64,000 nucleotides of DNA from Neocallimastix lanati (nom. inval.) (GCA_016946835.1 JACVTC010000043.1:1097501-1161500), one strand, 5' to 3'; shown: positions 1 to 12,961, counted from the stretch's first letter. Numbers and translations: made by a program. Notes: generated by a model not told the origin, from the sequence alone.

Positions 1-303
1 TATTTTATTACCTGTAGCTTTTATTTCTACCCAGCATTCTCGTATAAAATCAAAACTCCAAACATCATTATAAATTTGTTGGTTGGAACCTATACCATGG
101 GTAATTACGAATGCATTACGATAAGAATTTGATGGTGGCTCATCATTACCATACACCATACCATAACGACCAGGAGGATGATTATCATTTTCATTTCTAA
201 CTAATAATGGTTTTCTCCAAGAGCGTTGATTTAAATTAAATATCCAAGTATCACTTAATATTCTATTATCAACCGTTCTTTATTATATAATAATAAATAT
301 AAT

Positions 304-345
<42 letters not shown>

Positions 346-718
346 TAGTAATTATAATAATAATAAATATATAAATATATACATATATTTATATATTAAA
401 ATTTTGTGGTATTATTAATTTCTTATACTATTTTTTTTTATACCATAATAATTATAAATATTATAATTTATTAATATTTTAATTATTAATTATTATTCTT
501 TAATACCTTCCACCATAAATAATTATTTCATCTTGGTCAGTACAATAACCTATAGCATAATCTCTTCTTTCTTCTGGTAAATCATCTCCAACATTTGATA
601 CAACATCGACTTTTTCCCATTTAAATTCAGGAATTCTTATATTATCTGAATATACTGATGATATATATATATATATAAAACATATTATGAATTTTAAATT
701 TAAAATATTATTCCTCAT
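1..718 (-). CDS. Secreted kelch-repeat protein, 5' part (runs off window)
   Basis: Two exons are visible, 507-718 and 1-277, joined by a 229-nt GT-AG intron full of AAT repeats. The splice fuses GGT GGA AG|A ACG, giving YGGRTVDN in frame. The first 23 or so residues are a hydrophobic signal peptide ending near SSVYS, so the protein probably enters the secretory pathway. The mature part starts IPEFKWEKV and then shows kelch blades: a YGGR glycine doublet, DTWIFNLNQRSWRKP, and NDVWSFDFIRECWVE, which carry the spaced Gly-Gly / Tyr / Trp pattern of galactose-oxidase/kelch propellers. The gene continues past base 1, so length, further blades and any C-terminal membrane anchor are unknown. Many fungal kelch proteins of this shape are cell-surface or secreted adhesins of unknown ligand; no enzymatic residue can be judged here. 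Confidence 0.8.
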
Positions 719-2090
719 TTTCTCTATTTATAAAATAAATAAAAATAAATAAATATTTCAAAATTTTTAAATAATATACATATATTCAAATAAATAATAA
801 TAAAAATAAAAAATATTATTAATATTTTATTTTAAATATGTAGTTTATTATTTTATTCATTTTATTTTTTATTTTTATGTTAGTCATAAATACTTTAATT
901 AATTCATTTTATTTTTTATTTTTATGTTAGTCATAAATACTTTAATTAATAATAAGTTTGGAATATTAAAAAATATTTTATTTATAAATATTTACCTAAT
1001 ATAAAATATTTTATTTAAAATTTGTTTTTAATACATTCATATAAAATTGAAAGAATTTTATTTTTTTATAAAAAAAGTTTATACAAAAATAAATATTTAT
1101 TTATCTTATTTAACTTTTTCTTAAAGGTATATTAATAATTATTATACAATACTGTAAATTTGTAATATGATTTTATTTAATTTTCATAGTTGTATATTAT
1201 ACTTGTGTTATATTTTTATTTTATAAATAATATGAAATTTAGTATTTATTATTCTTATTAATGCATTTAATATAATCTTTTAATTGATTTTTTACTTTTT
1301 TCTTTTCTATATTTGATTTTATAAAATAAATATGACTTGAAATATTTATTTATATGATTTAAATTACTTTTTTCTTTTTTTTTTTTTTAAGGAATTTATT
1401 ATTATTATTATTATTCTTATTTTACTTTTTACTTATTTTTAAAGTTCTAAGTTCTATAAAATATTTGTAAAAAATATATTATTTCTATTATTTTTTTTTT
1501 TTTTTTTTTACTTCGTGTATAAAACAAAATAATTATTTTTAAAGTTCTATAAAATACTTGTAAAATATGTATTTATTAATATATAATTATTTCTATTATT
1601 TTTTTTTACTTTGTGTATAAATCAAAATAATTATAATATAGAATTTAATAAATAATTTTTTTTTTAATTTTTGTTAATTTCTTTTTATAGAAGGAAAAAT
1701 ATAATTAATTAAATAATATATTATTTAATATTAGTGGTAATATATATAATATTATATAATTTAAATAATAAATTAAGTATCTTTGTAAATCTATTTGCTT
1801 TTTATTATTTTATTACAATTGTTGTTATAATTTTTTTTTTCTATTTTTTATATTTTATTTTAATTTTATTTCGTTTTTTTTTTATTTTAATCTTATATAT
1901 TTATATATATATTTATATAATGGATTTTAGAATAATATATTTAATTAGCAAGTAAAATAAAAATATAAAAAACAAAATAAATTATATAAATAATTAATTC
2001 GTAATATAATATTTACTCCAAAAATTTATAATACGATCTAATATTAATTTAGGATTATTCTAAAATATAAATTGAAGTTATTCTTTATAT

Positions 2091-2129
<39 letters not shown>

Positions 2130-3718
2130 AAAGTGTTTTGCAATATAAATCATAAAATGAAAATAAAAGTTAATAAAAATCTAAATTTACTTTATTTAAC
2201 TAATCTCCATCAGTTTCATTTTTTTCTGTGGCAATATTAGCCATAAAAAGTAATTAATAAATAATTATTTTTGATCTTCTCATTGAATAAAAGTTTTAAT
2301 TAATTTTTGAATTAATAAATAAAGTATTTCAATTAAATTTTTGATTTAATTTTTATGGAGACCGTTTTTTTATTGTTGATATTTTGATATATTATTATTA
2401 TTATTATTATTAATATTAATATTATTATTAATATTAATATTAATGTTATGTTATTTATTTTTATTATAATTATGTTAATGGTTATAACCATATAATAATA
2501 AAAATAATAAATTATTATTGTTTTTTATTATTAATCCTTTTTTTTTATTTATTATTATTATTTTTTTTTTATTATAATTTTTTTATAATTTAACATTTTA
2601 CTTTTTTTTTATTATATTATTAGTTAAATATATTATAATATGTATAATATTAATTTAATTTAATTCAATTAATTTCTATTTTAAAGTTTTCTATTTAATA
2701 ATTGAATCAACAATTATTATTTATATATTAAAGTTGATTCATTATATATCTATCTATTTAATGTAAATTAAATGATACACATTAAGAATTATAGTTTATA
2801 ATTAATCAATTAATTATATATTTTATTTTATTCAAATTCAATTTTAAGATCCTATCAACTTTAAGCATTATAAACCGTAAATTTTTTAATAATAAACTTT
2901 TTTTTTTATAGAATATTAAAGATTTCTTAAGGGTAGTTTTATTTTATTTATTACGTGATAATACTTGTTTTTTTTTTTTTAAAAAAAAATACTAATATTT
3001 ATTTATTTTTTTTTTTTATTTATTTATTTATTTATTTATTTATTTTATTTTATTGTTTAAAGAAAAAAAATGTATTAAAATTAATACGATTTATATTTTT
3101 ATTGAGTGATTTGATTTATCACTTTATTAGTACTTATTATAGTATGATGAAAAATGTAAAAATTTTAAGGATATAATAATATAGAATGTAAAAATTTCAT
3201 ATTTTTTTTTTATAGACTGAAGACTTTGGGCTTCCCCATATAGTAATATGGGTGTATGATTAATTAAAAATTTCATATATTAATGAAATTCGTACAGAGT
3301 TCTATATTTTTTTCAAATCAAAAATATATTCATATAATTATAATAATTGAATAATATATAGATTAAATAAAATAAATTTAAAATATAATTATTTTAAACT
3401 GTAAAACCATAATTTAGAGCTTATATATATTTAATAATTTTTAGTTTTAATATAAATTGAATAATAATAAGTAAATAAGGAATATATGATAATAAAAAAT
3501 AATTATAAAAAAAATATTCATCATGTACATTTAATTTATCGTACATAAATTATTTAATTATGTATTATTTAAAATTAATTGGTTCAAATTCTTAATCTAT
3601 TTTATTATTTTTGATTTTTTTTTTTTTAACATATTAATATTGAACAAAGTTAATAATATTTTATTTTATAATGATAGTAAAATTAAATTAGAGAAAGTTA
3701 TTAAGAAAAAAAAAAAAA

Positions 3719-3757
<39 letters not shown>

Positions 3758-4245
3758 AAAAATAAAAAATATTCAAAAAAATAGAAATAAAATAAGTAGT
3801 AAATGTTTAATAATCCATACTATTATGAGTTAGATTTCATATAAAAAATCAATTTTATAATAAAGACTGGATTATTTGGTATTTTAAAAGTAACATAATT
3901 CTAAAGACGTTTATAGATATAATTAAATAAATTATTAATATAGTATCCAATATTTATTATTATATTTAAATATCTCAATTTAATGAAAAAGTTAATTCAA
4001 AAAAATAAAAAGAAAGAAATAAAAAAAAAAAAAAAAAAAAGTAAATTTTAAAAATAAGTTTGATATATACATATGTATATAAATTATTAATATTTTAAAT
4101 TTTTTTTATTTCTTTATTTTTATAATAAATAAATAGTTTATATATATATCTATTAAATTTAAATAATGGGGAAAATATTTATTATAACTTATAATTTATA
4201 TATATATATTTCTTTTGGAATGATATAAATACATATTTATTTTTA

Positions 4246-4294
<49 letters not shown>

Positions 4295-4453
4295 GTTTTT
4301 ATTTACTAAGAATTTTGGTTATACGATATTTAACAATTTTTTTATTTTTCATAAGTGATTAATGCGATACTAATATATTTTTACTATTTATGCTATGAAT
4401 TTTTTTAATAAATAATTAAAAATAGATAGATAGAGAGAGTGTAAAAAAAAAAT
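719..4453. other. Intergenic AT-rich region, no supported gene
   Basis: About 3.7 kb of very AT-rich sequence between the kelch gene and eIF6. Short reading frames here encode only Ile/Phe/Tyr/Leu runs expected from the base composition. Identifiable content: two tandem copies of a 47-bp unit at 855-948, a 37-nt A tract near 2092-2128, ATT repeats near 2393-2450 and 4246-4293, an AAAT array at 3718-3757, and two adjacent small hairpins at 3235-3292. Confidence 0.7.
855..948. repeat. Tandem duplication, two copies of a 47-bp unit
   Basis: The unit beginning ATTCATTTTATTTTTTATTT and containing ATGTTAGTCATAAATAC is repeated without visible change at a 47-bp offset, indicating a recent local duplication. 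Confidence 0.85.
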
Positions 4454-5650
4454 TTATATCATAGAATCAATAAGTTGATCTCTCATATCATTAACAATGT
4501 AGGAGGATTGAGTACTTTGGAGATTAAAAATCTTTTCAATAACAGAAATTTCTGTACTGGAAGTATCTAAACCAACAAAAGCACTCCAATCATTAACAAC
4601 ACAACCTGCACCGATTAAATCAGAACCTCTGTTAACTGTACCAGCAACGAGTGGAACTTGTAATAAGGAAGAAAGTTCATCTTGATCTTGAATAGAAGTA
4701 TTTGGATGAACAAGACCACCTCTATTACTAATAGAACAGTAACTACCAACTAAAACATTACCAGCAATAGTTTGTCTGAAAACTTCAACTTTAAGGGTAT
4801 CAGCAATTATTTCTTCAGTTTCTCTATCAATATCTGGATGAACTAAAGCAACATAATCGTTACAGGCAATTACATTACCTAAAGCTGATAATCTTTCTTC
4901 AATACGTTGAATAGCAACACTATCTGGTAAAGAGTTTCTTAAATGTTGTAATTCTTGGTCAGTAGTAGTATTTGGAACTAGAAGACCATGTCTATTACCA
5001 GCAGTGAGACGGCCAATAATTCTGGTTCCACCAATTGAAGTATGAACAACTGGAATAACATCACCTAATTGACTTTCGAAAACACTACATATATATATAT
5101 TTATTTATAAATAATTTAAAATAATAAATTAAATTAAGAAATTTTCATTTTTATTTTTTTGTTTTATATATACAAATAAATTGTATTAATTTTATTTATT
5201 TTTTTATTTTAAAATAGAAAATACCTGTAAAAATTTTCTGAACCACCAATAGCAACTAAACAATAGGAGTTAGTTAACTTGGAGAAAACACCAATATCAT
5301 TACTATTTTCAAATTGAGTACCTATTTTTTTTATTTATAAAAAATATTACATAAAAAAAAAAAATATAATATATTAATACTAAATTTCAATTACTTTATT
5401 ATTTATTTTTATTTTTTATGCATCATATCATAAAATTCTAATATTAATAATTTATCATTATATGGATTTAGTAAAATTGAGACACTTTTCTATATAATTT
5501 AATTTCACACACATATTTTGTATTATTATTATTCTTAAAACTCTTTATATAAATAGATATAACATCTACAATTAAAACAGATAATCCAATGAAGATTTTT
5601 TATAATATAAAATATTATTGAAATATATTTTGATACTTACGAACAGCCAT
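4454..5650 (-). CDS. TIF6: Eukaryotic translation initiation factor 6 (Tif6)
   Basis: Three exons: 5641-5650 (only 10 coding nt, MAV plus one base of the next codon), 5225-5321 and 4454-5084, adding to 738 nt and 245 residues, the canonical eIF6 length. The start is fixed by the family N-terminus MAVR. Signature segments are plain: [81 protein letters not shown] and [17 protein letters not shown]. The protein forms the five-fold pentein ring that binds the 60S subunit at the uL14 face. It blocks premature 40S joining and takes part in late 60S maturation, moving between nucleolus and cytoplasm; SBDS/EFL1 release it. Introns use GTAAGT and GTATTT donors. The tail after the pentein core ([20 protein letters not shown]) matches the regulated tail of animal and yeast homologues. 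Confidence 0.97.
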
Positions 5651-6840
5651 TTTTTTTTTTTTTTTAATTTAATTTCAAAAATTTTATAAAATTTTTTTAA
5701 CTTAAATTCTCTATTACACAATAAAAAAATTCTACTTCTGTATATTAATATCAATTATTATTTTACTTCTATTATCCTTATATATATATTCTAATGTAAA
5801 ATCCAAATTATTTTAGTAATAATTACAAGAAAAAAATATTTTCTTTATAATTCTTTATAGTACGAGTAGAAATTTTATCCTTTTTATATATAAAAAAAAT
5901 ATTTTTAAAATAGAATTTTATTATTAAAATTTCCAAATTTTTAATACTAATTCACAATACTAATTCACAATTTGAACATACAATAATATATTTTGATTGG
6001 AGGGTTTAAAAAATTTTTTTCTTTTCTTTAAGAGTATAATTATTAATAGAGGAAAATTTTTCTTTTTTGGTGGAAAATACCATAATTATTAATATTAAAT
6101 TTAATATTAAAGGTTACACTAGTTATAGCAATATGACTCAATATAAAGTTTTTGAGGTTTAGTAAATTCAATATTACTTAACCAAAAATTTTGAATATTA
6201 TTTTATATATTAATATCATAATAATAATAGTAATAATAAGTAATACTAAAAAATAATTATAAATAATAATAATTAATATTTATAATTTTTATTAATAATT
6301 ATAATAATTAATAAAATATATTCTAATAAATTAATATATTAAATTATAATATATACTAATGAATTAAATAAGTAATGAATGAATAGTAATTATAATTATA
6401 ATAATGTTCTTATTTATATTAGTAATAATATTAATAAAATCAATAAAATTATTAATATTAATAAGAAAAATAAATGAAAAAAATTACAATATTAATTTTA
6501 ATAATATAGATAAATATATAATTATATAAATATTTTCACGTATATATTTATTTATATAGAATGAACTTGATAATATATAGTAGAATAGAATGCAATATAT
6601 ATTTATTTATAGTACAAAAGAATACAAAATAATTTATTTTTAAGTTGATAGATAGAAATATTTAAATATATATATTAGTACGTAAAAATATTTTTTATTT
6701 AATTTTTTTTCTGAACAAAAAAAAAAAAATTCACGTGGATATAGTTAATCACTTTCATGTTAAAAAAAAAAAAAAAAAACGTGTTTAATATGAACAATTT
6801 AAAATAAAATATAAACTAAAAATTAAATTAAACTAATTAT
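5651..6840. other. Intergenic, nothing recognised
   Basis: About 1.2 kb of AT-rich sequence between the 5' end of eIF6 and the 3' end of the SHIPPO gene. It has short A and T tracts and no coding-like codon pattern on either strand. It must hold the eIF6 promoter and the SHIPPO 3' untranslated region, but no specific motif can be defended. Confidence 0.6.
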
Positions 6841-7208
6841 TTATAGCCATTGATTATAATGATTAATATGATACGAATGATGAACATTATCAACGGGTTG
6901 ATAGTGACCTATTTTGAATAATACAAAATTAATAAATATATTTAATAATAAATGTAACAGATAATATATTAATAATATTACATATATATATTATAATGAT
7001 AATAAAAAATTTATAATTACCAGGTCCTGGAATATTATCATCACTTTTACTAAATCTTTTAGAATTAGAAAATGATTGTCCTTTTTTATAGCCATTAATA
7101 ATTTCAGATATTTTTGATCCATTTTGTATGTCATAATAACCTTATATTCAAATAGACACAAAATTATTATTATTATTATTATTTATTTATATTATTTATT
7201 ATTTATTA

Positions 7209-7246
<38 letters not shown>

Positions 7247-9080
7247 TGTATTTGTTAAATATACATATATATATATTACCTGGTCCTGGATAATTTGGAT
7301 GAATAAATTCAGAAGGATCTGGTGTATTTGCAACAAGACCTAATATTAGTTTACTTTTGTTTTATATGTTATAATTAATATTATTAGTATTTAAAAAAAA
7401 AAAAAAAATACATGCATATATGTTAAATATATATTTTTAAAATGATATATATTATTTTTATTTAAAGTAATTAAAAAAAATTATATTATGTTAATTATTT
7501 TAATTATTACCTCCTTGGTCCAGATTTATTAATATTAGTGGATTGCAATTCTTTAAAGTATGAACCTGGTCCAGGACCATCATTGATTGTTCTGTATATA
7601 TGAAAAAATTTGGAAAAATTAAAATTGTTACTTATACTTTAAAAACAATTTTATATAAAACTAAATAATAAAATCTAATTATCTAATTTAATTTATTTTT
7701 ATTTTATTTATTATTATTTCTTACATATAATCTTTCTTTCGTCCATTAGATTTAAAGGAGGATATAGCACTAGGTTTTGAATCTTCCTTTTTAACATTAT
7801 AGTAGCCAGGAGCTGGTAATGAACATTTATATTTTGACTCTGCAAATCTTGGTATATTTGATTTAAATGTATAATTCATTTTTTTTTCTAAATTTGTTCT
7901 TAATAAAGCTTGTTCTGATTTCTATTAATTTATAATTTTTTATTTTTTTTTATTTTTTTTTTTTTTTCATTTTTAATTAATTTTTTTTTTTTTTTTTTTT
8001 CGTTATATATATATATATATATATTTTTGTAAATTATATTCCATTGATTTAATTAATAAAAATGATTAAAAATAAAATAATAAGAAAAAAAAATTTTTTT
8101 TTATTAAATCTGATTTGTAATTTATTTTTAATATATATGTAAAATTAATATAAAAAAGTTAATGTTGACAATATAAGCAAATAATAATATGTTTTCGTAC
8201 TATTAAGTTATAGTCTGATGGCCCAGGGGTTGGTTCGAATGGAGTAGGTAATGCAATTTTAGATTTAAAATTTTTCATTGGTAGAATTTTTTGTTGTTCA
8301 TAATATCGTTCCATCTTTAAAATACTATATTTTCCTGGTCCAATATCATTTAAATTCTCATCTTTAAATCTTTTTTCCTTCAATAATTAATATTAATATA
8401 ATGTCGTTATATCATTAGAATTGTATTTTATTTCATATTTTAATAATAATAATAATAATAATATATTTAATAAATAACAATATAATAATATAATATTATA
8501 TATATATATTTATATATATCAATATATAAATTATTTTTTTTATTATTGTTCAATTTTATTATTACTTTAGAAGTAAATCCCACACCAAATCCTTTTTTTG
8601 AAAAAACAACATAATTATCTTCTTTATCTTTTATATAATATCCCGGTCCTGGTAAATCATGCTATGTATTATTTATATTAATAATTAAAAAAGAATATCG
8701 GAAAAAAAAAATTTTTTTTTATTATATTTTATATTTTTTTATTGATATATATATAATGATAATATTTTTTTTTTATTTATTATGTTTATATTCGTATAAT
8801 AGCTATGAATCAATATAACATTTTACCTTTAAATTTTCAAATCTTGGTGTAGTTACGTTAAATGAACAATATTTTGTTGTACTTATATTATGGTCATCAT
8901 GATGTTTTATGGGTATATGTGGAATGAAGTAATTAATACAACTATCACCTAAAAGTATTATTTTAATAATAAAAAAACTTTATATTATTAAATTTATATA
9001 GATAATGATTATTTATTTTAAAGAAATTTTTAATAAATATTCTTACTTTCTCCTTCTTTTTTCTTATACTTTATTACCAT
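6841..9080 (-). CDS. SHIPPO / sperm-tail PG-rich repeat protein (flagellar-type)
   Basis: Nine exons can be traced: 9047-9080, 8827-8948, 8566-8661, 8201-8377, 7725-7921, 7511-7591, 7280-7339, 7021-7140 and 6841-6908. Nearly every exon carries a proline-glycine repeat: LPGPGYYI, IGPGKYSI, PGPSDYNL, APGYYNV, GPGPGSYF, PGPGYYDI and PGPGHYQP. Many are followed by the FxSxxPRF-type half of the SHIPPO motif (NVTTPRFENLK, SNIPRFAES). Proteins of this family decorate ciliary and flagellar microtubules, which fits a fungus with flagellated zoospores. The last three introns are all phase 1 inside the second Gly of GPG, a modular repeat-per-exon layout. Oddity: exon 6 as written ends in phase 2 while exon 7 needs phase 1. 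A shorter exon 6 ending at 7566, at the GPG boundary, restores the frame (about 299 residues). So the exon 6 end, or one base there, is uncertain. Confidence 0.85.
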
Positions 9081-9541
9081 TTTTCTTTTTTTTTTTTTTT
9101 TTATTTTTGTATTTCTCAGATTATTATTATAATTATTTTTTTATTATTATTTTAGTATTTCAAAAAAATTTTTTTTAAAAAAAAAAAAATAATAATTATA
9201 TATAAATATAAATAATTAAAATAATTAGTTTAAAATTTCTTCTGGAATATTATTTCAAAGCTTAAATATTAATAAAATTATTACTATTTACTTATTTATC
9301 CTTTTATTATGAAAGATAATATAAATTATAAATTATTTAAAAAAAGAATGTTTATTTTAAATATAAATATATCAAACAGTATTTAGTATTTAGAAAAAAA
9401 GTATATATATATATATTAATATATATAAATCATTCCAACATGTACATATAATTATAAATACATATTTATAAATACAGTTATATCTGTCTTTTTTTTTTTT
9501 TTTTTTTTTTTGATATAATTATTTATTATTTATTATTATTA

Positions 9542-9588
<47 letters not shown>

Positions 9589-9749
9589 TTTTATTATTTT
9601 TTTTATTATTATTTTTTATTATTATTATTTGTTAAATATAATAGTAATTTGTTTAATTATATTGTACATTATATTATATTATTAGGTATAGGTATAAAAT
9701 ATTTTTATTCAATAGTATAATGCAGTGTAACGTTAAATGTTACTAATAA
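9081..9749. other. Intergenic with T and ATT tracts
   Basis: No gene is seen. The stretch contains a T tract near 9489-9510, an ATT array at about 9530-9640, and ordinary AT-rich sequence upstream of the SHIPPO start codon. Confidence 0.6.
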
Positions 9750-9877
9750 TGTTAGACTATTATAGAAAAATGATTATAAATAACATTCTTAAATGAATAA
9801 GGTCTTTCTTAAATAAATAAATAAACATATAATAAAAAAAATAAATATCATTTCTGATTTAAGTGTTATATTTAACA
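9750..9877 (+). mobile_element. Old Copia-type LTR with adjoining primer-binding site (fossil)
   Basis: A 128-bp segment starts TGTTAGAC and ends TTTAACA, the TG...CA ends of an LTR. It is followed at 9878 by GATAAAGAGTCTCA. That follow-on sequence is nearly the same as the one after the 5' LTR of the element at 14066-15844, so it is read as a tRNA-Lys-type primer-binding site. The last 65 bp recur with several differences at 16145-16209. The internal coding region is not recognisable; the copy is old and decayed. Confidence 0.55.
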
Positions 9878-9976
9878 GATAAAGAGTCTCAATAATTCAT
9901 TAACATCTGTTAATATCAAAATTCGATATATTAAATATTAAACGTTCATTAAATAATTAAATAAAGAAATAATAGT

Positions 9977-11535
9977 ATTTTATTTTATTTTATTTTATTT
10001 TATTTTATTTTATTTTATTTTATTTATTTATTTTATTTTATTTTATTTTATTTTATTTTATTTTATTTTATTTTATTTTATTTTATTTTATTTTATTTTA
10101 TTTTATTTTATTTTATTTTATTTTATTTTATTTTATTTTATTTTATTTTATTTTATTTTATTTTATTTTATTTTATTTTATTTTATTTTATTTTATTTTA
10201 TTTTATTTTATTTTATTTTATTTTATTTTATTTTATTTTATTTTATTTTATTTTATTTTATTTTATTTTATTCAATCTGTACTTTATATTTATATTTCAA
10301 CTATTTATTTTATTTTATTTTATTTTATTCAATCTGTACTTTATATTTATATTTCAACTATTTATTTTATTTTATTTTATTTTATTTTATTTTATTTTAT
10401 TTTATTTTATTTTATTTTATTTTATTTTATTTTATTCAATCTGTACTTTATATTTATATTTCAACTATTTATTTTATTTTATTTTATTTTATTCAATCTG
10501 TACTTTATATTTATATTTCAACTATTTATTTTATTTTATTTTATTTTATTTTATTTTATTTTATTCAATCTGTACTTTATATTTATATTTCAACTATTTA
10601 TTTTATTTTATTTTATTTTATTTTATTTTATTTTATTTTATTTTATTTTATTTTATTTTATTTTATTTTATTTTATTCAATCTGTACTTTATATTTATAT
10701 TTCAACTATTTATTTTATTTTATTTTATTTTATTCAATCTGTACTTTATATTTATATTTCAACTATTTATTTTATTTTATTTTATTTTATTTTATTTTAT
10801 TTTATTCAATCTGTACTTTATATTTATATTTCAACTATTTATTTTATTTTATTTTATTTTATTCAATCTGTACTTTATATTTATATTTCAACTATTTATT
10901 TTATTTTATTTTATTTTATTTTATTCAATCTGTACTTTATATTTATATTTCAACTATTTATTTTATTTTATTTTATTTTATTTTATTCAATCTGTACTTT
11001 ATATTTATATTTCAACTATTTATTTTATTTTATTTTATTTTATTTTATTCAATCTGTACTTTATATTTATATTTCAACTATTTATTTTATTTTATTTTAT
11101 TTTATTTTATTCAATCTGTACTTTATATTTATATTTCAACTATTTATTTTATTTTATTTTATTTTATTTTATTCAAACTGTACTTTATATTTATATTTCA
11201 ACTATTTATTTTATTTTATTTTATTTTATTTTATTCAATCTGTACTTTATATTTATATTTCAACTATTTATTTTATTTTATTTTATTTTATTTTATTCAA
11301 TCTGTACTTTATATTTATATTTCAACTATTTATTTTATTTTATTTTATTTTATTTTATTCAAACTGTACTTTATATTTATATTTCAACTATTTATTTTAT
11401 TTTATTTTATTTTATTTTATTCAATCTGTACTTTATATTTATATTTCAACTATTTATTTTATTTTATTTTATTTTATTCAATCTGTACTTTATATTTAAT
11501 ATTCTACTATTTATTATATTTTATTTTATTTTATA
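9977..11535. repeat. TTTTA pentanucleotide minisatellite with 19 copies of a conserved insert
   Basis: A 1.56 kb array. The first 290 bp are pure TTTTA repeats, interrupted once near 10024. The rest alternates TTTTA blocks with a conserved insert CAATCTGTACTTTATATTTA followed by TATTTCAACTATTTA. The insert starts at 10273, 10330, 10437, 10494, 10566, 10678, 10735, 10807, 10864, 10926, 10988, 11050, 11112, 11174, 11236, 11298, 11360, 11422 and 11479. Spacings are 57, 62, 72, 107 or 112 bp, always differing by multiples of 5, and nine consecutive units are exactly 62 bp. The inserts are almost identical; two read CAAACTG and the last is degenerate. This pattern is that of a homogenised higher-order satellite. 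Confidence 0.97.
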
Positions 11536-11680
11536 TACTTGTACTTATTACAATCTTTATTTATTTATTTATTTTTTTTATTGAAAAACTAAATTTTTAA
11601 AATTAATATTAAGAATAATATTGAATAATTAATATAAAAATTTTAATTATATAATTAAAAATATATATATAAACATAGAA

Positions 11681-12961
11681 ATGGAAGAAAATCTAATTAT
11701 TGATGTGAGTCTAACAAAGGAAAAGAGAAAATTATTATTAATAAAAAATACAAATTTAATTTTTCATATATAAGAAAAGATAATTCCAAAGTTTATAAAT
11801 GTACCGAATATAAAAATAATAAATAAATGTAAATATTTTATTATTTTAAATGATAAGAAAGAAATCATAAAATATGATAGTTCACATAATCATCCTGAAA
11901 AAGAATACGATGTATCTCTATCTATAATGAAACATAAAATTAAAGATGGAATTGAAAAAAGTTCAATTCCTTTTGGTATAAAAATAAAATCCCTATATAA
12001 TAAAATTTCTAATGAAATGGGACTTATTTGTCCAGAGTATAATTCAATTAAATCTCAAATATCAAAAAATTTAAATAAAAAACTACCATCCAATGTAACA
12101 ACATTTTCTGAAATTCCTAATGAATCTGAATATAATGATGATATATTTGTTGATGGTACATTTTTTATTTCCCCAAATTTAGTTATCAAATATTTATTAC
12201 AGGAACTTATACTAAAGAATTAGATAATTTTTACACTACTTCTTTTGCAATATTAAAAAATAAAGAACAAGAAACATATAAAATATTATTTGAAAAATTA
12301 AAAAAAAAAAAATGCTAATACATGTTACAATTAATTTTTTGGTTCAATTATAATATTGAACCAAAAAATTTGCATTGTGATTTTGAAAAAAACTTATCTA
12401 AAGCAGCAAAAACAATAATTCCTAATACAAATATTAAATATTGCATTTGGCATTATAAAAAATCACTAGAAATTAAAAAAAATAAATTATACTATAATGA
12501 AGCAAAAAATGATAATAATATATTTATTTATTATAAAGCTATTTCAAATTTACCATTTATAAATCCTGAATACATATTAGATATAATTAAAATTAAATCC
12601 ATTAAAAATAATTATTGTTAATTTTTAAAATTTTTAGAATATTTTTATAAAAAATATTTATTTGGTTATGATATGAAATTTTGGAATTATTATAATAATA
12701 TGGAACATATAACAAACAATGCCTCAGAATCACTCAATAATTATTTAAATAATTTATTTCTAACAAAACTATCTTATTATGAATTAATAGATAAATTAAA
12801 TGAACTTGAACATTTATCATATTATGATTATCAAAGAAAAATAAGAGGAATTTGGAAAATAAAAAAAAAGAGCTATAAATAAAGCTAATGAATTCAGTGT
12901 CTTAATTAAACTGTATAAATTTAATAAGCTTTATAAATTAAACAATCCAACCAAAAATTAA
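11681..12961 (+). pseudogene. Decayed MULE-type DNA transposase (FLYWCH-like N-terminus)
   Basis: A transposase relic spread over several reading frames from ATG 11681 to a stop at 12961, roughly 420 codons. The N-terminal part ends in IIKYDSSHNHPEKE, the His-x-His-Pro end of a FLYWCH/WRKY-like zinc finger whose cysteines are largely lost. The catalytic core follows in the MULE order: VDGTFFISPN (first Asp), TGTYTKELDNFYTTSFAILK, HCDFEKNLSKAAK with KYCIWHYKKSL (second Asp and the C-x-W-H motif), then NNASESLNNYLNNLF (Glu region) and a tail NKANEFSVLIKLYKFNK. There is an in-frame stop just after TNLIFHI, a frame change after the first catalytic block, a stop after the KKKKC stretch, and a further frame change in an A run near 12865. 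Terminal inverted repeats were not found by eye. The Mutator-like superfamily is well supported; the copy cannot be active. Confidence 0.88.

Noticed and set aside
9977-11535. CRISPR-like array of regularly spaced repeats
   Set aside because: The spacers are TTTTA repeats, not unique sequence, and the host is eukaryotic; it is a minisatellite.
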